Assembly (NCBI GenBank): GCA_964342525.1
Contig: CAYFGQ010000011.1
Coordinates: 1 to 64,000 of the forward strand
DNA from: G963676205 sp964342525
Lineage (GTDB): Bacteria > Campylobacterota > Campylobacteria > Campylobacterales > Arcobacteraceae
DNA length: 64,000 nucleotides
Direction: 5' to 3'
This document shows, one piece after another, positions 40,876-50,868 of the stretch. The translations under genes were made by a program, and so were the position numbers. Positions within the stretch are counted from its first letter, which is position 1, and each line of letters opens with the position of its first letter. The notes below the pieces were generated by a model that was given only the letters and a program-made list of their open reading frames with translations, did no database searches and was not told where the DNA came from.

Positions 40876-41778
40876 TTACCCCCACCATCTCCTATGCATA
40901 CTAAAAGATTTTACTAAAGATAGAGGCAAACTATTATATTTATATCCTAATTTATAACCTAAATACTTAGCAACTATTCTAAAGAAGGAAATAGGAAGTA
41001 AAAAAATACTTTCATTTTTAATTATATATTTCCACTCAGAGAGAACAAACTTCTTTCCTTCTGATTCTGGTTTTCCAAACTCTTGTAATATCCAATTTTC
41101 AGACTTATGAAATACTCCAATATCAAAATACCTTTTAAATTCCTCAAGTATAGTATATCCATGTGAGTGATAAACTTTTGCATCAGCTTCATAGCAAAGT
41201 TTATAGCCTGCCTTAAGTAAAAGTGCACCAGCATACATATCTTCACCTAGTATTAGCCCATCTTTAAAATATCCAACCTCTTTTAATGCCTCAGTTTTAT
41301 AAGCTGCAAAACTGTCTGAAAGAAAGGCTGTTTTGATGCCATATTTATATTTATCTTTAAACTCTCTTTTATAGCTAGTTTCTCCATAATTAAAAAGTCT
41401 TAAATGAGTTCCAAAAACACTCTCATTTGGATATGGCAGTTGCCTTCCATAAACAGCACCTACACTCTCATCTTCAAATACAGATACAAGGTTTTTAATA
41501 CAATTTTTATCATAAGGTAATGCATCTTGGGTTAGAAATACTACAATATCACTTTGTTTATATTTGGCTCCTAATGCTCTAGTTCCACCATGATCAAAAT
41601 CTTTTCTATCTATAACTAAAGTCTCAATTCCTAAATTTTCTAATATTTCTACAGTATCATCATCAGATGAGGAATCAATTACTAAGATCTCAATATTATC
41701 ACTTTTTAATAATTCTATTTGTTCAACTATTGTTTTACTAGCATTAAGGGTTGGTATTATACATAATATTTTTTTCAT
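40876..41778 (-). CDS. GT2 glycosyltransferase, rhamnosyltransferase-like
   Basis: A 300-residue GT-A fold enzyme. It has the nucleotide-binding start ILCIIPTLNASKTI, the VIDSSSDDDTVEIL loop, DFDHGGTRALGAKY (a sequence frequent in rhamnosyltransferases) and the DXD-like TQDALPYD. The acceptor-side LILGEDMYAGALLLKAGY and a C-terminal basic, aromatic tail MHRRWWG follow. Rhamnose as donor is inferred from the rmlBDCA genes in the same locus. It overlaps the next upstream glycosyltransferase gene by 4 bp. Confidence 0.85.
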   Translation of the reverse strand: MKKILCIIPTLNASKTIVEQIELLKSDNIEILVIDSSSDDDTVEILENLGIETLVIDRKDFDHGGTRALGAKYKQSDIVVFLTQDALPYDKNCIKNLVSVFEDESVGAVYGRQLPYPNESVFGTHLRLFNYGETSYKREFKDKYKYGIKTAFLSDSFAAYKTEALKEVGYFKDGLILGEDMYAGALLLKAGYKLCYEADAKVYHSHGYTILEEFKRYFDIGVFHKSENWILQEFGKPESEGKKFVLSEWKYIIKNESIFLLPISFFRIVAKYLGYKLGYKYNSLPLSLVKSFSMHRRWWG

Positions 41779-42701
41779 ATTTTTATAAATAATCCTATGT
41801 TTCTTGTTATCTTATTTTTCAATATCTTATATTTGGACAAAATATACCATCTTTTATAAAAAGGATATGTTTGAATATTTATAAACTCTTCTAAGATCTC
41901 TTTTTTTTCATCATTTAATTGCTCTTTATAAATCTCAAGAAATAGCTTTGCTTGAATCAAATATTTATTAATGTTTATATTTGTAAATTTTAAAAGCTTT
42001 TGTAAAATAGCCATAAAATTAAATTTCGATGCACCAGTATCATTAGCTAAATGTTGCCTATAAAGAACAGTTGGCTCCCTTAAATAAACTATCTTACCAA
42101 AGGCTGATGCAACCATAGCTATCCACCAATCATGCATAATAACATCTTGAGGTATTTCACTAGAAAGCTCTGCACACTTTTTATTTATCATGATAGTATT
42201 ACCAGTGATAATATTTTGAACTAAAAGGGTATTTAAATTATCTCTATTTGGATCAATTTGTTGATAATCCCAATATGATCTACTAAGTAAATTTAAATTT
42301 TCATCAACCACTTCTAGATTTGTATGTACTAATATTGGAATATTTTTTCCATCTTTTTCTTGATCTTTTAACTTAGCAAAACTCTTTAATACTTTATTTC
42401 TCTTCCAAATATCATCTTGATCACAAAACATAAAATACTCATATTTTTCTAAGGACAAAGCATATTCTAAAAGTATTGAAAAATTCTCTTTTGCAGAACT
42501 TGAACTTTGTATATCTTTTATAAGTTTTATATTTTCATTCCCTTTTTCATACTCTTTTATAATCTTTAAAGTATCATCTTTTGAGCCATCATCCCTAATC
42601 AATATGTCGATTTGTACAGATTGATTCACTAAACTTTTTAATTGCTCCTCTAGGAAGTACTCTCCATTATATGTTGCTAATAAAACTACTATATTATTCA
42701 T
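41775..42701 (-). CDS. GT2 glycosyltransferase
   Basis: A 308-residue family-2 glycosyltransferase with VVLLATYNGEYFLEEQLKSL at the start, ILIRDDGSKDDTLKII, the metal-binding FMFCDQDDIWKRNK and a later VIMHDWWIAMVASAFGK. YRQHLANDTGAS closes the core. These are typical of rhamnosyltransferases and galactosyltransferases in O-antigen loci. The product overlaps the following gene by 4 bp. Sugar and linkage cannot be told from the sequence. Confidence 0.87.
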   Translation of the reverse strand: MNNIVVLLATYNGEYFLEEQLKSLVNQSVQIDILIRDDGSKDDTLKIIKEYEKGNENIKLIKDIQSSSSAKENFSILLEYALSLEKYEYFMFCDQDDIWKRNKVLKSFAKLKDQEKDGKNIPILVHTNLEVVDENLNLLSRSYWDYQQIDPNRDNLNTLLVQNIITGNTIMINKKCAELSSEIPQDVIMHDWWIAMVASAFGKIVYLREPTVLYRQHLANDTGASKFNFMAILQKLLKFTNININKYLIQAKLFLEIYKEQLNDEKKEILEEFINIQTYPFYKRWYILSKYKILKNKITRNIGLFIKI

Positions 42702-42729
42702 AAATTTCTAAAGTTTTTCATTTACAAAG

Positions 42730-44463
42730 TTAATTTGATTTAATTCTCTTTAAATGATTATCAATTAAAGAAGTATTATATCTTGTTTTTGTATTTAGAA
42801 TTCCACTCCAATTACTAATATCTAAACCTAAAGGGTTATCCCTTAAAAGCTCAATTTTAATAATTGGACATCTTCTTTGTTCGATAAGTTTATCCCATAA
42901 GCTATGGGTTGAATTTAATGGTTCTTTGCTATCGCTTAACTCATTAGAAGGACAATATACATCAAAAGAAAAACCTTTAGATTCTAAAATTGAAGTTAAT
43001 TTTACTTCGTAATTTTCAATAATATTTCTCTTTACTTTATAAACTTTATAATTTTTCCAAAATTTACGGAATTGCTCATTCTTAACAATATTTTTATTGA
43101 AACAAATAAAATAACTTTGAATATGTAACTGTATCTCATGGCTATCAGTTATTCCCCAAAAGTCAATATTTTTATCATTCATAGCACTAAACATCTCACC
43201 TAAGTCAAATAAAGGAGCATATACACTATCATTACAAATTATCACTTGTTCATAGTTCTCTATCTCTTTTTCAAGAAGATTAAAACCTGTAGCCCAAGCT
43301 CCAAAATCATAACCTATATTTTCTTTACAAACTATATCTCTACAATATCTTTTTAATCTATTTAAATACTTAGGTGCAATGGTATTTGCAGTTGAGACAA
43401 ATACTATATCTACACCCATATTGTTTAGAGAAGATATATAACTAAAAACATATTCATCTACTATGCCATCTTTATCGAAATGGGAAAAAATACATAACTT
43501 GTCGTATTTTTTTTCACTATTTTGAATATGTTCTTTTATCTTGCCATTTGTATCACTTGCTATATCTTTTTTTTGTTCCCTTTGTCTAAGAATATATGAA
43601 TATGATTTTTTTACTTTCACTAAATATTTCTTTAAAAAGAATATACCTTTTCTAACAAATTTTAAAGCTCTCCAACCAATGGATCCCTCCATCAATGCTA
43701 TTCTTTCTTTTTGGACATCTACTCTTTTTGCAAAATCATCAAGACTTGTAGCAGTTTTTTTATATTTTTCATTATAAAAGAAAAAAGATGATTCATCAGC
43801 CACCAATTTTTTAATAAAATAATTATCCATCATTCTATAAATTAAATTAAATTCATTATCTTCTAAAAATTTAATGTTTTTTATACTTGATGTTCTAAAT
43901 ATCACAAATTCTATAGGCAAACTAATATTATACATCCATTCATAATCAATAATATAGATATCTTCATCTTGAAGTATTATGTTTGATAAAATTAAATCTA
44001 CATTTGACACAGTAGCGAAACATTTCTGCCCATCAAATCTACTATAATCAATATCACCAAAAGTATCAATTAGTTCGTTATTTACCATTGTTTCACTATT
44101 AAAAACTTCTGTTTTAAAACTGTTAAATAAAATAGTCTTATATTCTTCAAATACATTTTTCGTAAGATTTTCACTAATATCTAAAGCATCATCTAATTTT
44201 GAGTCTAAACTAACTCCCTCGATAAACTCAAAAACTAAACTATCTTCTGTCTCTTTTAAAATCTTTGCAAGTTTAACCCTTGGATTAATAATTGAATTTA
44301 AAAGAGATTCATAGTTTTCTTTCATCTTTTTTAAATGAGGAATTGCCTCTCTACACATAGCTTGTTTCTTAACATACTTTATTCCAGATTCTTCAAATAT
44401 TATAGTTCTTATTTGATAACTTTTTGATCTTTCACTATTATGTTTTACATATAAAATTTTCAT
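42730..44463 (-). CDS. Kinase-like domain fused to a rhamnan synthesis F (RgpF) glycosyltransferase domain
   Basis: A 577-residue two-domain protein. Residues 1-250 look like an aminoglycoside-phosphotransferase/small-molecule kinase fold: lysine pair near 32-33 (KYVKKQA), a catalytic-loop-like SNVDLILSNIIL (Asp156, Asn161) and a metal Asp173 in YIIDYEWMY; the usual loop His is missing. Residues 320-577 match the RgpF (rhamnan synthesis protein F) domain, with CIFSHFDKDGIVDEYV, CKENIGYDFGAWATGFNLLE and VIICNDSVYAPLFDLG. Its ATG follows the methyltransferase stop without a gap. Together the two resemble a rearranged WbdD methyltransferase-kinase that ends the O-antigen chain. Confidence 0.8.
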   Translation of the reverse strand: MKILYVKHNSERSKSYQIRTIIFEESGIKYVKKQAMCREAIPHLKKMKENYESLLNSIINPRVKLAKILKETEDSLVFEFIEGVSLDSKLDDALDISENLTKNVFEEYKTILFNSFKTEVFNSETMVNNELIDTFGDIDYSRFDGQKCFATVSNVDLILSNIILQDEDIYIIDYEWMYNISLPIEFVIFRTSSIKNIKFLEDNEFNLIYRMMDNYFIKKLVADESSFFFYNEKYKKTATSLDDFAKRVDVQKERIALMEGSIGWRALKFVRKGIFFLKKYLVKVKKSYSYILRQREQKKDIASDTNGKIKEHIQNSEKKYDKLCIFSHFDKDGIVDEYVFSYISSLNNMGVDIVFVSTANTIAPKYLNRLKRYCRDIVCKENIGYDFGAWATGFNLLEKEIENYEQVIICNDSVYAPLFDLGEMFSAMNDKNIDFWGITDSHEIQLHIQSYFICFNKNIVKNEQFRKFWKNYKVYKVKRNIIENYEVKLTSILESKGFSFDVYCPSNELSDSKEPLNSTHSLWDKLIEQRRCPIIKIELLRDNPLGLDISNWSGILNTKTRYNTSLIDNHLKRIKSN

Positions 44464-45354
44464 CTATTCACCACAAATAACTAAGAAGGAGTTTGCAAAA
44501 AACTCAAACTGTTTATTTTCAATAATCCCTTTAAAGGCTTCTGTCTCATCAAAAAATACAAATCTATCATTATCAAAATTTGGAGCTTTTGAAATAAAAG
44601 AATCTTTATTCGGTAAATAATCACTGGAATATATTTCTAAGGGCATTTTATAATCAGGATGGGGATAATAAAACTCTTGATTGGGATATCCTGATTCTTT
44701 TAAAAGATTCTCCAACTCAAATTTTCCAAATGTTCTAACATTTTTATTACCTATATAACCTGTGATACCATCATATTCTTTTGCAGTATGATCCTCTTTA
44801 GCTCCCGCAAAATATTTTAGTCCATACCTATTTTCAATCGCTATTATTAGTTTACCATCAGGTTTTAAAAACTTTTTAATATTTAATAAAAAGTCTTTAT
44901 ATGGTTCATTAGTATTTGTAAAACTACCAGCATACTCTAATACACCATTTAAAGTGATATAATCAAACTTATCTTCAAACTCTATATCATTTAGATTTCC
45001 AACAAAGATTTCTAAATTATCACATGATTTATTTCTTTCATAATTAATTAGAGATCTTCTTTTTGAAAGCTCTACCACTTTTACAGTCTCTAGACTAGCA
45101 CACAATGCACCAGTAATAGCACCACAACCACCACCAATTTCCAATAAATTACAATTTTTTCTAAAAGGATACCAATTTATAATATTCTGTCTAATTGGAG
45201 ATAAATGGTACAAAACTGGCCATCTATCATCTTTTGATAAAATCTCTTCATAGTCATCATTTTGTGATACAATCTCTAAAAGTTCATCCTCTATGTTACC
45301 ATCACTATAATAATCTTCACCAGTATAAAAATCTAAATTTAATTTTGCTAACAA
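44464..45354 (-). CDS. SAM-dependent methyltransferase of the polysaccharide locus
   Basis: A 296-residue class I methyltransferase. The SAM site is visible in CNLLEIGGGCGAITGALC (about 88-105), the acidic VVELSKRR strand and the YITLNGVLEYAG motif, followed by LLNIKKFLKPDGKLIIAIENR. The start is a TTG with GGAG five bases before it. In WbdD-type terminators a methyltransferase of this sort stands before a kinase domain; here the kinase is the N-terminus of the next gene, and the stop and start codons touch. The substrate is probably the end of the glycan chain, but this is inferred. Confidence 0.83.
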   Translation of the reverse strand: MLAKLNLDFYTGEDYYSDGNIEDELLEIVSQNDDYEEILSKDDRWPVLYHLSPIRQNIINWYPFRKNCNLLEIGGGCGAITGALCASLETVKVVELSKRRSLINYERNKSCDNLEIFVGNLNDIEFEDKFDYITLNGVLEYAGSFTNTNEPYKDFLLNIKKFLKPDGKLIIAIENRYGLKYFAGAKEDHTAKEYDGITGYIGNKNVRTFGKFELENLLKESGYPNQEFYYPHPDYKMPLEIYSSDYLPNKDSFISKAPNFDNDRFVFFDETEAFKGIIENKQFEFFANSFLVICGE

Positions 45355-45404
45355 TGTAACTCCAATTTGAATTTAAGTATCTAGTATACCATATTATTGC
45401 TATT

Positions 45405-47012
45405 TTATTTATAAGGTATATATTTAGGAAATTCTTCAGGGATATTAAATAATACTGGAACCGTTCTTGTTTTTACATTTTTATCAGAAATATGATTATT
45501 ATACATTCTAATATAATCTGGAATACTTTTTCTTCCTTCCCAATAAACATCCTCACCATATATATATTTTAAAACAAAAGCTATATCTACTCTTGCATAA
45601 AATCTAATTTTTCTATAAGGAGTTTCATATTTACTATACTCACTATTTAATATTTTTAATTCTTTACCAATTATTTTTATATTCTCTTCACTAAGATGAA
45701 AACTTACCGATTTATTTTGAATACTCTTTTTTATTGATTGTACATTTTTATAATAATTATTATTTACTATATTATAATTTTTAGAAAACAAGTAAGTACA
45801 TACCAAAGTTAAAACTATTACTAAATTCATAAAAAAGAAAGAACTAGTTTTAAAATGGTAAGATATATAATAAATAGAAACCGGTAATAAAATAAATAAT
45901 GAAGAAGAATAATAGAGCCTATTAACAACACCTAAAGATGTAATTAAACTAAATATACCAGAACTTACTTCAGTTAAAGGGATAATAACAAATAAACTAG
46001 TAAGAGAAATAAAAATAAAAAACTTTATATTTACAATAACTTCTTTTTTTTGAACTCTATTCCTTATAATATGTATAAAGACTAAAACAGAAAAAAAACC
46101 AATCACATACATTAATTCATTAACTGAATAAAAAGATCTATTAAATCCATTTACTAAAATCTGTCCATTTTCTATTATTTTAGAATATAAGGGTGATAAA
46201 CTATTATCCCTTATATATATTAATATTTGTGATTTCATTATTTCTGAACTAGAAATAAAATTATTAAAAAAGACAACCCCAAAAACTATCAAAAGAAAAA
46301 ATTGAATACTATATTTTTTTAAAAATTCTAGTAATTTTTTATAATATACTAAAGAAAAGATAAATAAATACATTAAAAAATATAAAAACTCCATTGCATG
46401 AATCTTTATAATAAGTATTGATATTACTACTATCAAAAAAATATATACTGTTTTTTTTATTTTAGAATTTTTTTCTAAAAATAGAATAATACAGAGTGTG
46501 AGTATATACCAAAATAATAATAATGTAATTTGATAATTTATAGAATACCATAAAGTCCAAACTTGATGTTGCCCCATAGAGTGGGTTGCAAAAATAGTAA
46601 ACCAAATAACAGATGACCATAAAGATAAATATTTTAATTTAACTACGTCTATTTCTTTAAAAATATTACGAATAACTACATGACTAAAATAAAATATTAT
46701 AAAAAAAGATAAACATGTTTGAACAACATATATTATTTTAGCAATAAAAAATAAATCAAATTCTGATATATTAAATAAATCAACTACTCTTGCCCAAAAG
46801 AAATGCCAAAGTTTTCTATCACTAGGAACCTCTAAAATTCCATAATATTTTTGAATCTCTGTTAAATGATAAAAAGCATCAAAAGGATACCTTAAAAAAG
46901 GACTACTATAAAAAATTAAGCATAAGAATAAAAGAACTAATAAATAAAAAAAATTACTAGAATTAATGTATCCATTTCTATAATTCAATATTAATTTCAC
47001 TTTGGAGATCAT
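45405..47012 (-). CDS. Large polytopic membrane protein of the polysaccharide locus, unknown function
   Basis: A 535-residue protein with about eleven hydrophobic segments between residues 20 and 415 and a soluble C-terminal tail of about 120 residues. The first loop holds FLRYPFDAFYHLTEIQKY, an acidic/aromatic motif as in GT-C glycosyltransferases (Asp in the first external loop). An AGGATTTT before the ATG supports this start, although the gene overlaps wzt by 35 bp. A lipid-sugar dependent GT-C transferase that decorates the polysaccharide is possible, but I cannot assign a family. The DNA here is among the most AT-rich in the window. Confidence 0.75.
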   Translation of the reverse strand: MISKVKLILNYRNGYINSSNFFYLLVLLFLCLIFYSSPFLRYPFDAFYHLTEIQKYYGILEVPSDRKLWHFFWARVVDLFNISEFDLFFIAKIIYVVQTCLSFFIIFYFSHVVIRNIFKEIDVVKLKYLSLWSSVIWFTIFATHSMGQHQVWTLWYSINYQITLLLFWYILTLCIILFLEKNSKIKKTVYIFLIVVISILIIKIHAMEFLYFLMYLFIFSLVYYKKLLEFLKKYSIQFFLLIVFGVVFFNNFISSSEIMKSQILIYIRDNSLSPLYSKIIENGQILVNGFNRSFYSVNELMYVIGFFSVLVFIHIIRNRVQKKEVIVNIKFFIFISLTSLFVIIPLTEVSSGIFSLITSLGVVNRLYYSSSLFILLPVSIYYISYHFKTSSFFFMNLVIVLTLVCTYLFSKNYNIVNNNYYKNVQSIKKSIQNKSVSFHLSEENIKIIGKELKILNSEYSKYETPYRKIRFYARVDIAFVLKYIYGEDVYWEGRKSIPDYIRMYNNHISDKNVKTRTVPVLFNIPEEFPKYIPYK

Positions 47013-48228
47013 AAAATCCTACCATTTGGGCTTCCCCAATTATATCAAATAAAAGTACATCATAAATTCTATTATAAACCTCAACCCCATTTTCATTTAT
47101 TCCTACACATCCTAAAGATAATGAATATTTACCTAATTGTAGATTTGCTTTTTGTTTAAACGTTATTGTAACAATCTCTTCTTCTTTATAAAGAGATGTA
47201 CTAATATACTTCATAGCAGTATTTGTACCTGTTATTTCAAGTCCTTTAGAATCCTTTATTGTAAAAGCAAAAAGAGGAGAAAGTATCTCCTCATGAAACT
47301 TAACTTTCATTACTATTTGAAATTCGTCATTAAAGTCAAGTATGGTAGCTGGTTTATTTGAAGAGTCAAAAATTCCATAATCTATGATGGATGCTTTTCC
47401 ATTACCATAAGTATCCATCTCACTATTTACTAAAAAAGAACTTTTTAAAGTTTTTGAAAGATCTAATTTTATTTTTTCTTTCTCTTTTTTATAAAAATCA
47501 CCTGACAATACTTTCTTAAAATTATCAACTGCAATTTTGGGAGTATCATCACATATTACTTCACCATTATCAATTATTATTGCTCTTGTACAGTATCTAA
47601 TAACAGTATCTAAGCCATGAGTAACAAACAAAATAGTTTTGCCATTTGATTGAAAATCTTGAAATCTTTTAAAACATTTCATTTGAAATGCCATGTCTCC
47701 AACACTTAAAGCTTCATCAACAATCAATATATCAGGTTCTACATTTATGGACACACTAAATGCAAGTCTAGCAAACATACCACTACTATACATTTTAACA
47801 GGTTGATAAATAAATTCTCCAATATCAGCAAAAGATAAAATACTATCAAGTTTTTCATCCATTTCTTTTTTAGAAAACCCCATAATTGTACCATTTAAAT
47901 AAATATTTTCTAAACCTGTCATTTCAGGGTTGAACCCTGCACCTAATTCTAATAAAGAAGCAATTTTACCATTAACCTCAATAGAACCATCAGTAGGAGT
48001 TAATACACCTGTAATCATTTTTAGTAAAGTCGATTTACCAGCACCATTTTTCCCAATAATACCTACAGTCTCACCTTTTTTTATTTCTAAATTAATATTA
48101 TTTGTTGCTACAAAAGTATGATGGTATTTTTTCCTAAAAGGATGAATCATCTCTTTCATCATATCAGAAGGATGATCATAAAGATGATAAGTTTTTGATA
48201 AATTTTTTATTTTAATAGCGTTTTTCAT
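46978..48228 (-). CDS. wzt: O-antigen ABC transporter ATPase Wzt with carbohydrate-binding C-terminal domain
   Basis: ATPase of the exporter for lipid-linked polysaccharide, 416 residues. The nucleotide-binding domain (1-235) has Walker A GIIGKNGAGKSTLLKM, the signature YSSGMFARLAFSV, Walker B DILIVDEALSVGDMAF and FVTHGLDTV. The extra C-terminal domain (about 255-416, with SIIDYGIFDSSNKPATILDF and LQLGKYSLSLGCVGINENG) is of the Wzt_C type, which in E. coli O8/O9a recognises a capped chain end before transport. Its start shares one base with the end of wzm. Confidence 0.92.
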   Translation of the reverse strand: MKNAIKIKNLSKTYHLYDHPSDMMKEMIHPFRKKYHHTFVATNNINLEIKKGETVGIIGKNGAGKSTLLKMITGVLTPTDGSIEVNGKIASLLELGAGFNPEMTGLENIYLNGTIMGFSKKEMDEKLDSILSFADIGEFIYQPVKMYSSGMFARLAFSVSINVEPDILIVDEALSVGDMAFQMKCFKRFQDFQSNGKTILFVTHGLDTVIRYCTRAIIIDNGEVICDDTPKIAVDNFKKVLSGDFYKKEKEKIKLDLSKTLKSSFLVNSEMDTYGNGKASIIDYGIFDSSNKPATILDFNDEFQIVMKVKFHEEILSPLFAFTIKDSKGLEITGTNTAMKYISTSLYKEEEIVTITFKQKANLQLGKYSLSLGCVGINENGVEVYNRIYDVLLFDIIGEAQMVGFYDLQSEINIEL

Positions 48229-48986
48229 TATAATACATCTGCAAAAAAAGGTCTTAGTTTTTTAAAAACTATTTTTCCTATTATATAAAATATAATAGCA
48301 CAAGCCCAAAAATAAATAGTCATATTTACATCTTCCCAAAACCAAGTTTTATTTATAAATATATCCCTATACCCTTCTATAATATATACCAAAGGATTTA
48401 ATTGAATTATAAAATGATACTTTTGTGGAACCATTTGTAAATTCCAAAAAATTGGAGTAAGCCAAAAGCCAAATTGTAGAGTCATAGAAACAAATTGACT
48501 AACATCTTTTGTAAATACAGCTAAAGAGGAAGTAATCAAAGATATAGCATAAATTAAAAATATTGTAACAATAAGATAATATACAATTTGAAAATAATAA
48601 ATATCTGGAGCATATCCATATATCCAAAACATTCCTATCATAAAGAAAATAAAAAATAAATGTATTATAAATGCTGATGTGATTTTTATAACAGGAAGTA
48701 AAGATATATTAAATACTATTTTTTTTACTAAATAGCTCTTAGAAACTATAGAGTTAGTAGCCTTACCTAAGCCCTCACTAAAAAAGAACCAAGGTATCAT
48801 TCCTGCAATAAGCCATAAAATAAAAGGATAGTCTCCCACAGGTTGGGCCTTAAAACCAACTTGAAAAACAAACCAAAATATTAAAATAGTAAATGTAGGT
48901 TGTATAAAAGCCCAAGCTATACCTAAAAATGACCCTAAAAACTCTTGTTTAAAATCATTTTTTACTAAAGATGTGAATAAATTCAT
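48228..48986 (-). CDS. wzm: O-antigen ABC transporter permease Wzm
   Basis: Membrane half of the polysaccharide exporter, ABC-2 type, 252 residues with six predicted membrane helices. It begins FTSLVKNDFKQEFLGSFLGIAWAFIQP, the typical interface helix, and ends with YIIGKIVFKKLRPFFADVL. The conserved WLIAGMIPWFFFSEGL and LTPIFWNLQMVPQKY segments are present. It overlaps rmlB by 4 bp upstream and wzt downstream by 1 bp. Together they carry the rhamnose-containing glycan across the inner membrane. Confidence 0.92.
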   Translation of the reverse strand: MNLFTSLVKNDFKQEFLGSFLGIAWAFIQPTFTILIFWFVFQVGFKAQPVGDYPFILWLIAGMIPWFFFSEGLGKATNSIVSKSYLVKKIVFNISLLPVIKITSAFIIHLFFIFFMIGMFWIYGYAPDIYYFQIVYYLIVTIFLIYAISLITSSLAVFTKDVSQFVSMTLQFGFWLTPIFWNLQMVPQKYHFIIQLNPLVYIIEGYRDIFINKTWFWEDVNMTIYFWACAIIFYIIGKIVFKKLRPFFADVL

Positions 48987-50002
48987 TTATATTTACTTAA
49001 ATACCATTCAATAGTTTTAATAATTCCTGATTCAAAATTCTCATCAGCTTTCCAACCTAGATCATTTTCTAACTTTGTAGCATCAATAGCATATCTTCTA
49101 TCATGTCCTGCTCTATCTTCAACATATGTGATAAGCTCTTTATAACTTCCACTCTCTTTTGGCGTCATTTCGTCTAATAATTCGCATATTTTATTTACAA
49201 TATAATTATTATTTCTCTCATTTCTACCACCAATATTATAAACCTCTCCATTTATACCTTTATGGTAAACTAGATCAATACCCTTACAGTGATCTAAAAC
49301 ATAAAGCCAATCACGAATATTTTTACCATCTCCATAAATTGGAATATTTTGATTTGAAAGTGCTTTCCTAATAATTGTAGGAATTAATTTTTCATCATGT
49401 TGTTTTGGTCCATAATTATTTGAACAGTTAGTAATTACTGCATCCATTCCAAATGTATGATGATATGATCTTACAATCATATCTGATCCAGCTTTTGATG
49501 CTGAATATGGAGAATTTGGTGCATATGGAGTTTCTTCGGTAAATAGATCCTCAGGATCATCAGTAAGTGTACCATAAACTTCATCGGTTGAGATATGATG
49601 AAATCTACATCCTTTATATTCTTCTTTGTAAGTAAAAGGTTTCTCCATCCAATATTTATATGCAACATCAATAAGAGTGTGAGTTCCATTTACATTTGTT
49701 TGTACAAATACTCCAGGGTTTTTAATTGAATTATCTACATGTGATTCTGCAGCAAAGTGAATTACACCTCTAATATCATATTCACTAAAAATAAATTCAA
49801 CAAGATCCCTATTACAAATATCACCTTTGATAAATTTATATTTAGGGTTATTTTCACATTCTTTTAGATTTTCAAGATCACCTGCATACGTTAAAAGATC
49901 AAGATTAATAATATTATAATCTTCATACTTCTCTAAAAAATATGGTACAAAATTTGAACCAATAAATCCTGCACATCCAGTTACTAATATACTCTTAGCC
50001 AT
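48983..50002 (-). CDS. rmlB: dTDP-glucose 4,6-dehydratase RmlB
   Basis: Second step of dTDP-L-rhamnose synthesis. The 339-residue product starts MAKSILVTGCAGFIGSNFVPYF, with the NAD-binding GxxGxxG. I chose this ATG because AGGAG precedes it and it overlaps the rmlD stop by one base; the longer frame has no such site. Catalytic Thr-Asp-Glu appear in HISTDEVYGTL and the Tyr-Lys pair in YSASKAGSDMIVRSYHHTF. NNYGPKQHDEKLIPTII and NIGGRNERNN are also typical. Length is normal for the family. Confidence 0.95.
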   Translation of the reverse strand: MAKSILVTGCAGFIGSNFVPYFLEKYEDYNIINLDLLTYAGDLENLKECENNPKYKFIKGDICNRDLVEFIFSEYDIRGVIHFAAESHVDNSIKNPGVFVQTNVNGTHTLIDVAYKYWMEKPFTYKEEYKGCRFHHISTDEVYGTLTDDPEDLFTEETPYAPNSPYSASKAGSDMIVRSYHHTFGMDAVITNCSNNYGPKQHDEKLIPTIIRKALSNQNIPIYGDGKNIRDWLYVLDHCKGIDLVYHKGINGEVYNIGGRNERNNNYIVNKICELLDEMTPKESGSYKELITYVEDRAGHDRRYAIDATKLENDLGWKADENFESGIIKTIEWYLSKYK

Positions 50003-50868
50003 TATTTTCTCTCTCCTAATTCTCTTAAACAACTATCTAAACTATCTTTCCAATATGGTATCTCAATCTCAAATTTCTTTTTAATTTTTGCTTTATTTAA
50101 AAGAGAATAATGTGGTCTTGAAGCTGGTGTTGGGTACTGATATGTTTCAATTGGATTAATTTTACAATTAATTTTTCCCATTTTCATAATCTCTTTTGCA
50201 AAGTCATACCAAGAGATTGCACCCTCATTACTATAGTGATAAACCTCTACCTTATCATTTTGTATTTTTGGAAGAATTTCTAAAATTGTATGAGCAAGAT
50301 CTCTTGCATATGTTGGTGTTCCTATTTGATCAAAGATTACACCTAACTCATCTCTTTCTTTCCCTAGTTTTAGCATAGTTTTTACAAAATTTGCTCCAAA
50401 ACTACTATATACCCATGAAGTTCTAATTATAATTGAGTTATGAGGGTTAATCTCTTGCATCTGAATTTCACCATCAAGTTTTGTTTGACCATATACACTA
50501 GAAGGGCTTGTTTGATATTCTTCCACATAAGGCTTATAAGCTTTTCCATCAAACACATAATCTGTTGATACATGAATAAGTTTTATATTATTCTCTTTTG
50601 ATATTTTTGCAAGTTTTTTTGTAGCTTTTCTATTTATAAGATCGGCTACTTCTTTATCCTCTTCTGCTTTATCTACAGCAGTGTATGCGGCACAGTTTAT
50701 TATAATATCAATATTATTGTTCTTTATACACTCTTTTATAGATACTTCACTTGTAATATCTAACTCATCTTTATCTGTAAAAATGTAATTGTTATCAAAA
50801 TCTTTTGAAAGTTCTCTTATCTCTGAGCCTAATTGACCATTTGCACCAGTTACTAAAATATTAGGCAT
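50002..50868 (-). CDS. rmlD: dTDP-4-dehydrorhamnose reductase RmlD
   Basis: Last step of dTDP-L-rhamnose synthesis, NAD(P)H-dependent. The 288-residue SDR enzyme has the start ILVTGANGQLGSEIREL, the DVDYVFDGKAYKPYVE-like motif (here STDYVFDGKAYKPY) and the catalytic Tyr-Lys pair in SVYGQTKLDGEIQM. IIRTSWVYSSFGANFVKTM follows. It overlaps rmlC by 8 bp and rmlB by 1 bp. All key residues are present. Confidence 0.95.
   Translation of the reverse strand: MPNILVTGANGQLGSEIRELSKDFDNNYIFTDKDELDITSEVSIKECIKNNNIDIIINCAAYTAVDKAEEDKEVADLINRKATKKLAKISKENNIKLIHVSTDYVFDGKAYKPYVEEYQTSPSSVYGQTKLDGEIQMQEINPHNSIIIRTSWVYSSFGANFVKTMLKLGKERDELGVIFDQIGTPTYARDLAHTILEILPKIQNDKVEVYHYSNEGAISWYDFAKEIMKMGKINCKINPIETYQYPTPASRPHYSLLNKAKIKKKFEIEIPYWKDSLDSCLRELGERK

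Noticed and set aside
50003..50032. Longer RmlB start at 50032
   Set aside because: The ATG at 50002 has AGGAG upstream, overlaps the rmlD stop by one base and starts right before the glycine-rich loop.
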